From Candidatus Shapirobacteria bacterium CG2_30_35_20 (GTDB lineage: Bacteria > Patescibacteriota > Microgenomatia > UBA12405), in assembly GCA_001873665.1 (NCBI GenBank), contig MNZO01000024.1, positions 1 to 13,075 of the forward strand: 13,075 nt of DNA, given 5' to 3'. The stretch's first letter is position 1; every line of letters starts with the position of its first letter. Shown here piece by piece: positions 1 to 7,045 of this stretch. Below the pieces are notes generated by a model, which did no database searches, was not told the origin of the DNA, and saw only the letters and a list, made by a program, of their open reading frames with translations. The translations under genes were made by a program, and so were the position numbers.

Positions 1-576
<576 letters not shown>

Positions 577-994
577 GCCAACTTGTCCAAAGCCTCAACA
601 AATGAAAACCATTCACGGTCCAAAACTACTTCATGATCAGTGTACCGCATATCACTTTCACCTAAATATTCCATTAAAAAGAAAGTTACTTTTTTGATAA
701 TTTTTTTGCGAGTTTCTTTGTCCCACAAAATATAATCATTGGATCCAATTTTGTTGATGACTTTGCTTTTAATTCTCCCCTCTTCTTCGACTTCACGCAT
801 AGCTGTTTGTTTTAAAACTTCATTTTCCTGAACATGGCCTTTGGGAAATTTGTAAACAGTAACATGGACAGTTTCGCCACTAGTGTGAATAGTTTTTTTT
901 GACAAAATTTTTATGACCAACCAAAAAACCCGACCTTTAATAACACGGAAAACCAAGCCCCCCGCCGAGCGTTCGTCGAAAACAGACATAAGGT

Positions 995-1000
995 ATTATA
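995..1000 (-). promoter_or_regulatory. -10 box for the NUDIX gene, containing the stop codon of the upstream gene
   Basis: On the minus strand this reads TATAAT, five bases before the NUDIX ATG. The TAA inside it is the stop codon of the YbaK-like gene. No clear -35 was recognised. The promoter role is inferred from the hexamer and from the same spacing at many other starts in the window. Confidence 0.6.
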
Positions 1001-1463
1001 CCGTGGAATCCCGAATATCGGTGACTTGACCTTGAGATATTTTTACTAAATTGTCGATCGTCAGGGGAAAAACTGAATTGTTAGCACCAGCGGCGGCCCA
1101 AATGGTATCAAATTTTAATAGATCCTGATCTATGAATGTGATAATTTTTTTTAAAAAAGCAAAAGGTGGAACGCCACCAATGGTGTAGCCGGTCGCTTCT
1201 TTGACAAAATCGGCGTCAGCCTTGTGAATTGTTTCACCCAAAAGATTGGCTATTTTTGAGACATCTACTCGATTACTGCCGGAAGCTACAACTAAAACTG
1301 GTTGACCTGATTCTGATTTAAAAATGAGAGATTTGGCGATTTGGGAAACATCACAGTCAAGGGCAGTGGCAGCTTGTTTTGCGGTATGGGTAAACTCATC
1401 AAAATCGTGAACTTTGATATCAAGATTATTTTGTTTTAAATAGTTGATAAATTGTTGATTCAT
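996..1463 (-). CDS. YbaK/EbsC-type aminoacyl-tRNA deacylase
   Basis: A 155-residue protein covering one whole YbaK/ProX-like editing domain. This family removes wrongly attached amino acids from tRNA (for example Cys or Ala from tRNA-Pro) in trans. Visible family marks are the 'AKSLIF' strand with the conserved lysine K44, the 'GGVPPF' loop (G-x-x-x-P, residues 96-100) that shapes the active site, and the 'WAAAGANNSVFPL' segment near the C-terminus. Its exact substrate within the superfamily cannot be told. There is no Shine-Dalgarno sequence and no good -10 hexamer directly in front of the ATG; the upstream spacer is almost pure A/T. tRNA-Arg lies upstream on the same strand and the NUDIX gene follows after six bases. 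Confidence 0.9.
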   Translation of the reverse strand: MNQQFINYLKQNNLDIKVHDFDEFTHTAKQAATALDCDVSQIAKSLIFKSESGQPVLVVASGSNRVDVSKIANLLGETIHKADADFVKEATGYTIGGVPPFAFLKKIITFIDQDLLKFDTIWAAAGANNSVFPLTIDNLVKISQGQVTDIRDSTV

Positions 1464-1593
1464 AAATTAACTAAATTTTCAATTTAAAATTTTTAATTTT
1501 TAATCAATTTTTAAATCTTAATTTTAAATTTTAAATTGAATCATTTTAAATTGATTGTAAATTGTAAATTGAAAATTGTTAATTTTCTTTGAG
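1464..1593. repeat. A/T-only spacer with imperfect repeats
   Basis: Nearly all bases from 1464 to about 1585 are A or T, built from variants of 'aaattg' and 'aatttt'. The outer parts are inverted: ATTTTCAATTT at 1475-1485 is the exact reverse complement of AAATTGAAAAT at 1566-1576. No coding frame here looks real. It separates tRNA-Arg from the YbaK-like gene and may hold the promoter of the latter, but no single hexamer can be chosen in such sequence. Confidence 0.6.
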
Positions 1594-1665
1594 TGTTCCT
1601 GCTGGGAGTCGAACCCAGAACGATCCCTTCGGAGGGGATAATCATATCCATTTAACGACAGGAAC
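1594..1665 (-). tRNA. tRNA-Arg (anticodon CCG), CCA not encoded
   Basis: On the minus strand the acceptor arms GTTCCTG/CAGGAAC pair fully. The anticodon stem ATCCC/GGGAT holds the loop CTCCGAA, giving anticodon CCG, which reads CGG (Arg). The T arm is CTGGG-TTCGACT-CCCAG. The variable loop is only about four bases. The discriminator is A, and the following bases are CTC, so the CCA tail must be added by the CCA-adding enzyme, unlike the tRNA-Ser in the same window. Confidence 0.95.
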
Positions 1666-1692
1666 GACATACTATTATATCGATAAATTACA

Positions 1693-1718
1693 AGGAACAG
1701 ACACGCAGGTCTGTTCCT
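1693..1718. repeat. Perfect 10-bp palindrome with 6-base loop (REP-like)
   Basis: AGGAACAGAC (1693-1702) and GTCTGTTCCT (1709-1718) are exact reverse complements around the loop ACGCAG. It stands between the divergent tRNA-Arg and BRO-type genes. There is no T-run directly after either arm, so a simple terminator is not favoured. The TCTGTTCCTA end resembles TCTGTCCCTA at 11747-11756, so both may belong to one repeat family. An operator for the neighbouring BRO-type gene is an alternative. Confidence 0.7.
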
Positions 1719-1768
1719 ACATAAAATTTTGACATATAAGGATATATTTACTTCGGTAAAGTTTCGGT

Positions 1769-1774
1769 TATAGT
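1769..1774 (+). promoter_or_regulatory. -10-like TATAGT before the BRO-type gene
   Basis: TATAGT is present twice in tandem (1769-1774 and 1775-1780), directly before the ATG. The first copy lies six bases from the start codon, matching the leaderless spacing seen elsewhere in the window. Confidence 0.4.
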
Positions 1775-1780
1775 TATAGT

Positions 1781-2229
1781 ATGAATAACAACATTGAAAT
1801 CTCAGACCCAATTATTTTTCAACAAAAAGAAATTCGTCGAATATGGAATAAGACAGAGTGGTTTTTTCTATATTAGACATTATTTCAGTATTAACCGATA
1901 GTCCTACACCAAAAACATATTGGGCTAAAATGAAAATTCGAGATCAAGGTTTAAATCAACTGTTCCCAATTTGGGAACGGTTGAAATTAAAGGCAAAGGA
2001 TGGCAAAATTCGTGAAACTGATTGCGCAAATCAACAGGGAATTCTCCGCATTATTCAATCAATTCCAAGTAAAAAGGCCGAACCATTTAAATTGTGGTTG
2101 GCAAAAATTGGCAAGGAAAGAATTGAAGAAATTCAAAACCCTGAGTTAGCTAGAAAAAACATCGAATCAAAAATCAATGAAAAAATTTTAACGAAAAGTA
2201 ATTTTATGCCAAAAAATTTTAGGTTATAA
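1781..2229 (+). pseudogene. BRO-N domain protein (antirepressor-like), frameshifted and shortened
   Basis: The first 31 codons from the ATG encode '...IFQQKEIRRIWNKTEWFF', the opening of a BRO-N domain, and stop at TAG (1874-1876). The domain continues in the -1 frame as 'SILDIISVLTDSPTPKTYW', then 'LKLKAKDGKIRETD', 'GILRIIQSIPSKKAEPFKLWLAKIGKERIEEI' in pieces, all typical of BRO-N proteins from phages and bacterial chromosomes. The join lies at a run of six T (1862-1867); one extra T would restore a single frame of about 150 codons. After 'NPELA' the usual longer continuation is missing and a short tail 'NFMPKNFRL' ends the gene, suggesting an internal or C-terminal deletion. BRO-N proteins are DNA-binding; this copy is probably dead unless slippage or a sequencing error explains the shift. 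Confidence 0.78.
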
Positions 2230-2230
2230 T
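2225..2230 (+). promoter_or_regulatory. -10 box for the redox operon, containing a stop codon
   Basis: A perfect TATAAT ends five bases before the ATG of the SDR gene. Its internal TAA (2227-2229) is the stop codon of the BRO-type frame. Likely the promoter of the three-gene redox operon; no convincing -35 was seen. Confidence 0.6.
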
Positions 2231-2235
2231 GGGTA

Positions 2236-2958
2236 ATGAAAGATAAAGTTGTAATAATCACTGGGGCGAGTCAGGGATTGGGGAGAGAGTTAGCAATTAA
2301 ACTTGGTAAATTGGGGGTGAAAATTGCCCTGGTGGCACGAAATGAAAAAATGTTGAGTGAGGTAAAAAAAGAAATTAATGATAATGGTGGTGTGGCTGAA
2401 GTGTTTGTTTGTGATGTGACCGATGTTGATGCCATAAATTCGACTGTATCAAAAATTGTAGATACTTTTAAAACGGTTGATGTTTTGGTAAATAATGCAG
2501 GTATTTGGACTAACGATAAATTGGAAGAAAAGGATAAAAAGCTTGTAGAAAAAACTTTTATGGTTAATAGCGTAGCGCCAATAAATTTTTACAAGGCAGT
2601 GTCCCCTATTTTTGAAAAAAATAAAAAAGGACATTTTGTGTTTATAAATTCGATTGCTGGTTTTGAAATAAAGGAAAATAAAGACTATGCAGTCTATATT
2701 GCTAGTAAATGGGCATTGACGGGATTTACCAATGCATTGAAAAGTAAATATGATGGAACTGATATAAAAATTACTTCGATTCACCCGGGGCCGATTGATA
2801 GTAAAATAGATAAAAATGCTGGTGATGATTGGGGTAGTGATAAATCGTGGATGATGAGTGTTAAAGAAGTGGCGGATGCAGTTATTTATGCATTAAATGC
2901 ACCTGGTAAGATTCAAGTGGAAACATTGACCTTTAAAAAAACTAACTGGAATAATTAA
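2236..2958 (+). CDS. Short-chain dehydrogenase/reductase (SDR)
   Basis: A 240-residue classical SDR that should reduce a carbonyl or oxidise an alcohol with NAD(P)H. The dinucleotide-binding T-G-A-S-Q-G-L-G motif is at residues 9-16, D60 is the adenine-ring aspartate, N87-N-A-G is the structural NNAG motif, and the catalytic set N111, S139, Y154 and K158 (Y-x-x-x-K) is complete. R35 after the second strand ('LVARNEK') suggests NADP preference; this is inference. The C-terminal substrate lid is short. The ATG follows a perfect TATAAT by five bases. It is followed after 20 bases by an aldo/keto reductase and then an aldehyde dehydrogenase, so a joint role in aldehyde or ketone handling is likely. 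Substrate unknown. Confidence 0.93.
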   Translation: MKDKVVIITGASQGLGRELAIKLGKLGVKIALVARNEKMLSEVKKEINDNGGVAEVFVCDVTDVDAINSTVSKIVDTFKTVDVLVNNAGIWTNDKLEEKDKKLVEKTFMVNSVAPINFYKAVSPIFEKNKKGHFVFINSIAGFEIKENKDYAVYIASKWALTGFTNALKSKYDGTDIKITSIHPGPIDSKIDKNAGDDWGSDKSWMMSVKEVADAVIYALNAPGKIQVETLTFKKTNWNN

Positions 2959-2978
2959 TAATTAATTATTTTTAAAAT

Positions 2979-4028
2979 ATGAACTATAGAAATCTAGGAA
3001 AAACAGGATTAAAAGTAGCCGAAGTGGGAATGGGGACATGGCAATTGGCGGGAAAGCCATGGGGGTGGGATGCACCCGATGAAAACGAGAGTATGAAAGC
3101 CCTGTATAGATACGTTGAACTGGGGGGAAACTTTTTGGACACTGCGTGGGTCTATGGTCGGTTTGATGAACTGGGTGATGAGAAAGGAAGCCATTGTTCT
3201 GAAGAATTGATCGGGATGTTTTTGAAAGAATCGGGAAACAAAAATAAAGTAATGGTGGCATCAAAAATTCCGCCAAAAAATCGATTTTGGCCGGCACATT
3301 TGGGAATAAAAATTGATGAAGTATTCCCCAGCCTTTATATTGAAGATATGGTAAATGACTCACTGAAAACTTTGCAAATGGATTCAATTGACCTAATGCA
3401 ATTTCATGTCTGGCAAGATGAATTTGCCAACAACGATGAATGGAAACAAACAATTTTGAAATTAACTAAAGAAGGAAAAGTAAAACACTGGGGAATATCG
3501 ATAAATGATTATCAGCCAAGTAACTGTTTAAAAACTCTTGATACTGGACTGATTGAAACTATTCAATTTATTTTCAATATTTTTCACCAAAAACCAACTG
3601 AAAAGTTATTGCCCCATGCTAAGGCAAATAACATTGGCTTAATTGCTAGAGTACCGCTTGATGAGGGTGGGTTGACAGGAAAAATCACGATGGAATCAAA
3701 GTTTACTGATGATATGCGCTCGGTATATTTTAATCAAGAGAGATTGCCAGAATTTGTAAAAAGAACTGACGAGCTTAAAAAGCTGTTGGGCGATGAGGCC
3801 AAGACTTTGGCTGAATTGGCATTGCGTTACATTTTAAGTTTTGATAAAATTTCAACTGTAATTCCGGGAACAAGAAAAGTGGCCACCGTTGAGGCAAATG
3901 CTGCGGTTTCGGATGGAAGAAAATTGTCAGAAAATATGATGGCAGAATTAAAAAACCACACCTGGGAGAGAAATTTTTATGTCGACAAAGACCCCGTGTT
4001 AAAATTACAAAGTTATATAGAACAATAA
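2979..4028 (+). CDS. Aldo/keto reductase
   Basis: A 349-residue aldo/keto reductase, a cytoplasmic NAD(P)H-dependent (beta/alpha)8-barrel enzyme reducing aldehydes or ketones. The start 'MNYRNLGKTGLKVAEVGMGT' is the typical first strand. The catalytic tetrad is present: D54 and Y59 in 'NFLDTAWVYG', K96 in 'VASK', H143 in 'LMQFHVW'. The cofactor-binding C-terminal part 'TVIPGTRK' is also in place. The sequence resembles the Tas/YhdN-like general group, but I cannot assign a substrate. There is no Shine-Dalgarno sequence before the ATG and the gap from the SDR gene is short, so it is probably co-transcribed. The aldehyde dehydrogenase follows after four bases. Confidence 0.93.
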   Translation: MNYRNLGKTGLKVAEVGMGTWQLAGKPWGWDAPDENESMKALYRYVELGGNFLDTAWVYGRFDELGDEKGSHCSEELIGMFLKESGNKNKVMVASKIPPKNRFWPAHLGIKIDEVFPSLYIEDMVNDSLKTLQMDSIDLMQFHVWQDEFANNDEWKQTILKLTKEGKVKHWGISINDYQPSNCLKTLDTGLIETIQFIFNIFHQKPTEKLLPHAKANNIGLIARVPLDEGGLTGKITMESKFTDDMRSVYFNQERLPEFVKRTDELKKLLGDEAKTLAELALRYILSFDKISTVIPGTRKVATVEANAAVSDGRKLSENMMAELKNHTWERNFYVDKDPVLKLQSYIEQ

Positions 4029-4032
4029 AATT

Positions 4033-5406
4033 ATGGCAAAAATAAAATCAATCAATCCATCTGATTACAGTGTAATGGGAGAGGTGGAAGTGTCGACGAA
4101 GCAAGAAGTTATCGATAAGATAAAATTGGCACACGATGCATTGAAAGGCTGGCGAGAAATTGGGTTGGAGAAACGGGTTGAATTATTAAGAAAAGTTACT
4201 GATGAATTAAAAGACAAAAAAGAAGAATTGGCCTTAATGCAGTCAACAGAAATGGGGATACCGTTGACCGATGCCTTGATTAATGTTGACGGAAATACGG
4301 ATTATGCAAACTGGTATTTTGATAATGCGGTGAAATATTTAAGTCCCGAGACAACATTCGAAAGTGAAACAGAAATACACCAAGTTTTTTATGAACCGAT
4401 AGGGGTGGTGGCAGTGATAATTCCCTGGAATTTTCCTCATGCCAACATAATTTGGGGTGGACTACAAAGCTTAATTGCCGGAAACACAATTGTATTAAAG
4501 CACTCGGAAGAATGTCCCATTTGTGCCAAGTACATCGGTGACATTTTTGAAAAATACCTACCCTTGGGTGTATTTAACCAAGTTTTTGGAGATGGTGAGG
4601 TGGGAAAAATTTTGGTAAACGATAACATTAACATGATTGCATTCACCGGAAGCACAAAAACTGGAAAATATTTGTACGAGTTGGCTGGGAAAAAATTTAT
4701 CAAGGCAATCATGGAACTGGGGGGTTCAGCACCGGCAATTGTTTTTGATGATGCTGATATAGGTATCACCATCGAAAACATAACCGCTAACCGACTCCTA
4801 AACCAAGGTCAGTGTTGTGATGGACTAAAGAGATTGATAGTCCAAGAAAATGTGGCAGGGCAAGTAATTGAAAAACTCACGAAAAATTTTACTGGAAAAG
4901 TGATTGGAAAAGCGACGGAATTGAATACTCAAATTGGTCCCCTGGTGTCGAAAAAACAATTGGATTTGCTGGTGTCACAAGTTAAGGATGCAATAAGCAA
5001 GGGTGCCAAAGTAATTTGTGGTGGGAAATCACTGGAAGAAAAAATGGGGGGGGCATATTTTGAACCGACAATATTGGCCGACGTTACGGCTGATATGAGA
5101 GTGTGGAATGAGGAGGTTTTTGGACCAGTGTTACCAGTGATGAAATTTACGACCGAAGAAGAAGCAGTAAAACTGGCCAACGATACAACTTACGGACTAG
5201 GTTCGTATTTGTACACTGCCAACCAAGACAGAATAAATAGGATTTCGAGCCAAATTGAAGCGGGAATGATGAGTGTCAACGGAACAAACTACATTATTCC
5301 CCAAAATCCATTTGGTGGATATAAAAACTCAGGCTTTGGCCGAGAGCATGGAAAATATGGTTTTGCTGAAGTGACACAGATAAAAGTCGTGGCGAGAAAT
5401 AAATAG
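4033..5406 (+). CDS. NAD(P)-dependent aldehyde dehydrogenase, succinate-semialdehyde-type
   Basis: A 457-residue complete aldehyde dehydrogenase, oxidising an aldehyde to its acid. Catalytic residues are all visible: N133 in 'IPWNFPH', K156 in the cofactor site 'VLKHSE', E228 in 'MELGGSAP', nucleophile C262 in 'NQGQCC', and E361 in 'EEVFGPVLPV'. The length and 'NQGQCCDGLKR' are closest to the short GabD/Sad-type succinate-semialdehyde group, but the substrate is not proven. The lysine-serine arrangement at 156-158 is compatible with NADP use. It begins four bases after the aldo/keto reductase and is the last gene of the operon. A reductase pair plus a dehydrogenase suggests aldehyde detoxification or redox balancing. 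Confidence 0.94.
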   Translation: MAKIKSINPSDYSVMGEVEVSTKQEVIDKIKLAHDALKGWREIGLEKRVELLRKVTDELKDKKEELALMQSTEMGIPLTDALINVDGNTDYANWYFDNAVKYLSPETTFESETEIHQVFYEPIGVVAVIIPWNFPHANIIWGGLQSLIAGNTIVLKHSEECPICAKYIGDIFEKYLPLGVFNQVFGDGEVGKILVNDNINMIAFTGSTKTGKYLYELAGKKFIKAIMELGGSAPAIVFDDADIGITIENITANRLLNQGQCCDGLKRLIVQENVAGQVIEKLTKNFTGKVIGKATELNTQIGPLVSKKQLDLLVSQVKDAISKGAKVICGGKSLEEKMGGAYFEPTILADVTADMRVWNEEVFGPVLPVMKFTTEEEAVKLANDTTYGLGSYLYTANQDRINRISSQIEAGMMSVNGTNYIIPQNPFGGYKNSGFGREHGKYGFAEVTQIKVVARNK

Positions 5407-5408
5407 TG

Positions 5409-5414
5409 TAAAAT
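5409..5414 (+). promoter_or_regulatory. -10-like TAAAAT before higB
   Basis: TAAAAT ends seven bases before the GTG start of the toxin gene and begins just after the aldehyde dehydrogenase stop codon. It fits the leaderless spacing of the window, though the hexamer is weaker than TATAAT. Confidence 0.4.
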
Positions 5415-5421
5415 ATTTTTT

Positions 5422-5742
5422 GTGAGATATGTCATAAAATATGCAAATGATAAGGTGGAGGAGGAAATAAAAAAGTTTGTAATGTCACTGCAGAAGCCGA
5501 CGATTGAAAAAATACTTAGAGCATTTGATTTGTTGGAATTATTTGGTAACAGAGTTGGTTTGCCTCACTCTAAAAGTATGGGTGGTGGACTATTTGAATT
5601 GAGAATAAGAGGCCGAGAGGAAATCAGATTTTTCTACACCTTTAAAAAAGGTGTAATTATTTTGTCGGCATTTAAAAAGAAAACGAAAAAGACACCTGAA
5701 CGAGAGTTAAATACCGCAATTAAACGGTTGCACAATATATAA
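5422..5742 (+). CDS. higB: HigB-like toxin (RelE/ParE superfamily, Gp49-type)
   Basis: A 106-residue protein beginning with GTG. It matches the phage Gp49/HigB pattern: 'KKFVMSLQKPTIEKILRAFDLLELFG', then 'GLPHSKSMGGGLFELRIRGREEIRFFYTFKKGVIILSAFKKKTKKTP'. These small basic proteins are usually ribosome-dependent mRNA endonucleases that block translation. The conserved basic and aromatic residues R-F-F-Y and the 'F-K-K-K-T-x-K-T-P' tail are present. The gene precedes a Xre-family HTH gene by 20 bases, the toxin-first order typical of HigBA. Regulation is expected through the HTH partner. A host-unrelated addiction role is equally possible. Confidence 0.85.
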   Translation: MRYVIKYANDKVEEEIKKFVMSLQKPTIEKILRAFDLLELFGNRVGLPHSKSMGGGLFELRIRGREEIRFFYTFKKGVIILSAFKKKTKKTPERELNTAIKRLHNI

Positions 5743-5751
5743 CCTTCATGT

Positions 5752-5757
5752 TATATT
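5752..5757 (+). promoter_or_regulatory. -10-like TATATT before higA
   Basis: TATATT ends five bases before the ATG of the HTH gene. A separate promoter for the antitoxin, in addition to the shared transcript, would be in line with many toxin-first systems. Confidence 0.45.
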
Positions 5758-5762
5758 AGTAT

Positions 5763-6035
5763 ATGAGCAACTGGAATGATTTTAAAAAGAAATTACTAAG
5801 TGATCCCGAAGTAAAAAGGGGGTACGATAAACTTGGGCCTAGATATGAGGTAATTAAAAAATTGATTGAATTGAGAATAAAAAATGAAATGACACAGGCG
5901 CAACTAGCTAAGAAACTTAATACGAAACAGGCTTCAATTTCACGATTTGAATCAGGTAATATCAATCCAACTGTTGATTTTATGTTGATGGTATCTCAGG
6001 CTTTGGGGAAAAAATTAAACATAACTTTTACCTAA
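5763..6035 (+). CDS. higA: HigA-like antitoxin, Xre-family HTH
   Basis: A 90-residue protein with an N-terminal segment 'LLSDPEVKRGYDKLGPRYEV' common in HigA-type antitoxins of HigB/Gp49 toxins, followed by a Cro/C1 helix-turn-helix at about residues 43-85: 'MTQAQLAKKLNTKQASISRFESG' region with the Q-A-S-I-S-R-F-E recognition helix. It should bind and neutralise the upstream toxin and repress the operon. Length and order are as expected for the family. No clear operator palindrome was found in the short gap between the two genes. Confidence 0.87.
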   Translation: MSNWNDFKKKLLSDPEVKRGYDKLGPRYEVIKKLIELRIKNEMTQAQLAKKLNTKQASISRFESGNINPTVDFMLMVSQALGKKLNITFT

Positions 6036-6070
6036 GTTTGGAGGAGATAGAAGAGAACAGTTGGGCTAAC

Positions 6071-6120
6071 ACCACCCCTCGATTAAGAAATCGAGTACCT
6101 CCCCAAGATTATGGTGAGGT
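6071..6120. repeat. Double-hairpin intergenic repeat
   Basis: Two stem-loops stand side by side. CTCGATT/AATCGAG (6078-6084 and 6089-6095) is a perfect 7-bp stem with loop AAGA. ACCTCCCC (6097-6104) and GGTGAGGT (6113-6120) form a second stem with one mismatch. The stretch 6036-6131 has no credible coding frame. The unit looks like the short 'accacccctcgat...gggaggt' palindromic elements that recur between genes in many bacterial genomes; that comparison is from memory. A role in ending higBA transcription is possible, but no T-run follows. Confidence 0.6.
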
Positions 6121-6131
6121 AAAAACTAAGT

Positions 6132-6137
6132 TATAAT
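6132..6137 (+). promoter_or_regulatory. -10 box before the HAD-like gene
   Basis: A perfect TATAAT ends five bases before the ATG of the HAD-like frame. Its intactness contrasts with the broken gene behind it. Confidence 0.55.
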
Positions 6138-6142
6138 ATCGA

Positions 6143-6750
6143 ATGGGAAATAAAATAAAATTTATATATTTTGATGTGGGAAAAGTATTTATGACTTTTG
6201 ATGAGATATTTGCGTGGGTGGCAAAAGACTTGAATATTGACCAAAATTTGATTGATAATGCTGAAGAAAAATATGATATTGATGCCAATTTGGGAAAAAT
6301 TGATATACCCGAAGTTTGGCAAAAAATATGCGAAGAACTGAAAATAGAAGGTGGAGAAAACACCCAATTGTTGAATCGTGGGTGTCCGATTATGAGGCAA
6401 TCGTGCTGATGCATGAGTTGGCAAAAAAGATTGCAAAAAAATATAAAGTAGGGATTTTATCAAATTATTATCGGAATTTTTTCGAAGAAGCGACACGGCA
6501 AAAATTTATTCCAAAAATTGATTTTTCGTACAAAATAATTTCGGCCGAGGTGGGACATATGAAACTAGAACCTGAAATTTATAAGATAGCCGATGAGAGA
6601 TGTGGGTATTCGGGGGAGGAAATATTTTTTATTGATGATAAAAAAGAGAATTTGTTTACAGCGTCCAAATTGGGATGACAGACATTTTTGTTTGACTATA
6701 AAAACCCAGAAAAGTTGTGTGAAGAAATTGGTAGAATACTAAATATTTAG
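6143..6750 (+). pseudogene. HAD-superfamily hydrolase, broken by a frameshift and a TGA
   Basis: Three pieces make one HAD-like protein of about 200 residues. Piece one ('FIYFDVGKVF', motif I with nucleophile D11) runs to about 6360. The reading then has to move to the -1 frame near 6355-6370 to continue as 'IVESWVSDYEAIVL', 'VGILSN' (motif II serine), 'AEVGHMKLEPEIYKIA' (motif III lysine) and 'EIFFIDDKKENL' (motif IV). A TGA at 6676-6678 interrupts 'ASKLG-QTFLFDYKNPEKL', and the frame then runs to TAG. TGA is a stop elsewhere here, so it is probably a mutation, perhaps from TGG. All four HAD motifs are still readable, so the damage is recent. Such enzymes are small-molecule phosphatases; substrate unknown. 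Confidence 0.8.
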
Positions 6751-6761
6751 ACAAAAAATGG

Positions 6762-6767
6762 TATAAT
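6762..6767 (+). promoter_or_regulatory. Extended -10 box before the AbiEii-type module
   Basis: TATAAT preceded by TGG (the TGn extension) ends five bases before the ATG. This is the best-formed promoter element in the window and probably drives both genes of the module. Confidence 0.6.
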
Positions 6768-6772
6768 ATAAT

Positions 6773-7045
6773 ATGTTAAAACAAGCGACAGTTTGGTCAA
6801 AAAGTGTCGGAAAGTTGGATAAAAATAAGGATAAGGAATATATTGTTAATCAAGTTTTGATGTATGGTAGTTTGGGGGAAATTGCTGATTTGAAACAAAG
6901 TTATGGTATTGATGAAATTAAACGAATTTTTGTGGAAAAACCAAGTCAAATTTATTCTAAACCGGCATTTAATCTGATTAAAAATATTATTTTAAAAATA
7001 AATGCTGATCTTGATATGGGGAGGTATATAAAAAGTGTTTACTAA
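6773..7045 (+). CDS. Small partner protein of the AbiEii-type toxin (DUF6922-like), putative antitoxin
   Basis: A 90-residue protein without a recognisable winged-helix domain, unlike the AbiEi antitoxin of classical AbiE. The readable core is 'KEYIVNQVLMYGSLGEIADLKQSYGIDEIKRIFVEK', which resembles the short DUF6922-type proteins commonly encoded next to AbiEii-like nucleotidyltransferases ('YIIERILEYG...L...YG...I...'). It overlaps the next gene by 11 bases, showing translational coupling. The start codon follows an extended TATAAT by five bases. Antitoxin or target-recognition function is inferred from position only. It could also be a cofactor of the nucleotidyltransferase and not an inhibitor. 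Confidence 0.65.
   Translation: MLKQATVWSKSVGKLDKNKDKEYIVNQVLMYGSLGEIADLKQSYGIDEIKRIFVEKPSQIYSKPAFNLIKNIILKINADLDMGRYIKSVY
7018..7024 (+). promoter_or_regulatory. Shine-Dalgarno-like GGGGAGG for the AbiEii-type gene
   Basis: GGGGAGG lies ten bases before the GTG at 7035, inside the upstream gene. It supports GTG as the start and is the clearest ribosome binding site in the window, at a gene that is internal to an operon and cannot be leaderless. Confidence 0.6.

Noticed and set aside
1709..1725. Palindrome at 1693-1718 as a rho-independent terminator
   Set aside because: No T-run follows either arm, and the flanking genes are transcribed away from it.
1524..1811. Minus-strand open frame over the spacer and tRNA-Arg
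   Set aside because: It translates A/T-only spacer, a tRNA and the start of the BRO-type gene; no family pattern.
5756..5965. Minus-strand open frame opposite higA
   Set aside because: It lies inside the well-supported HTH gene and shows only hydrophobic shadow sequence.
6676..6678. TGA read as Gly or Trp (alternative code as in Gracilibacteria or Absconditabacteria)
   Set aside because: TGA is the natural stop of the PIG-L, kinase and transposase frames here, and the same gene also has a frameshift, so mutation is simpler.
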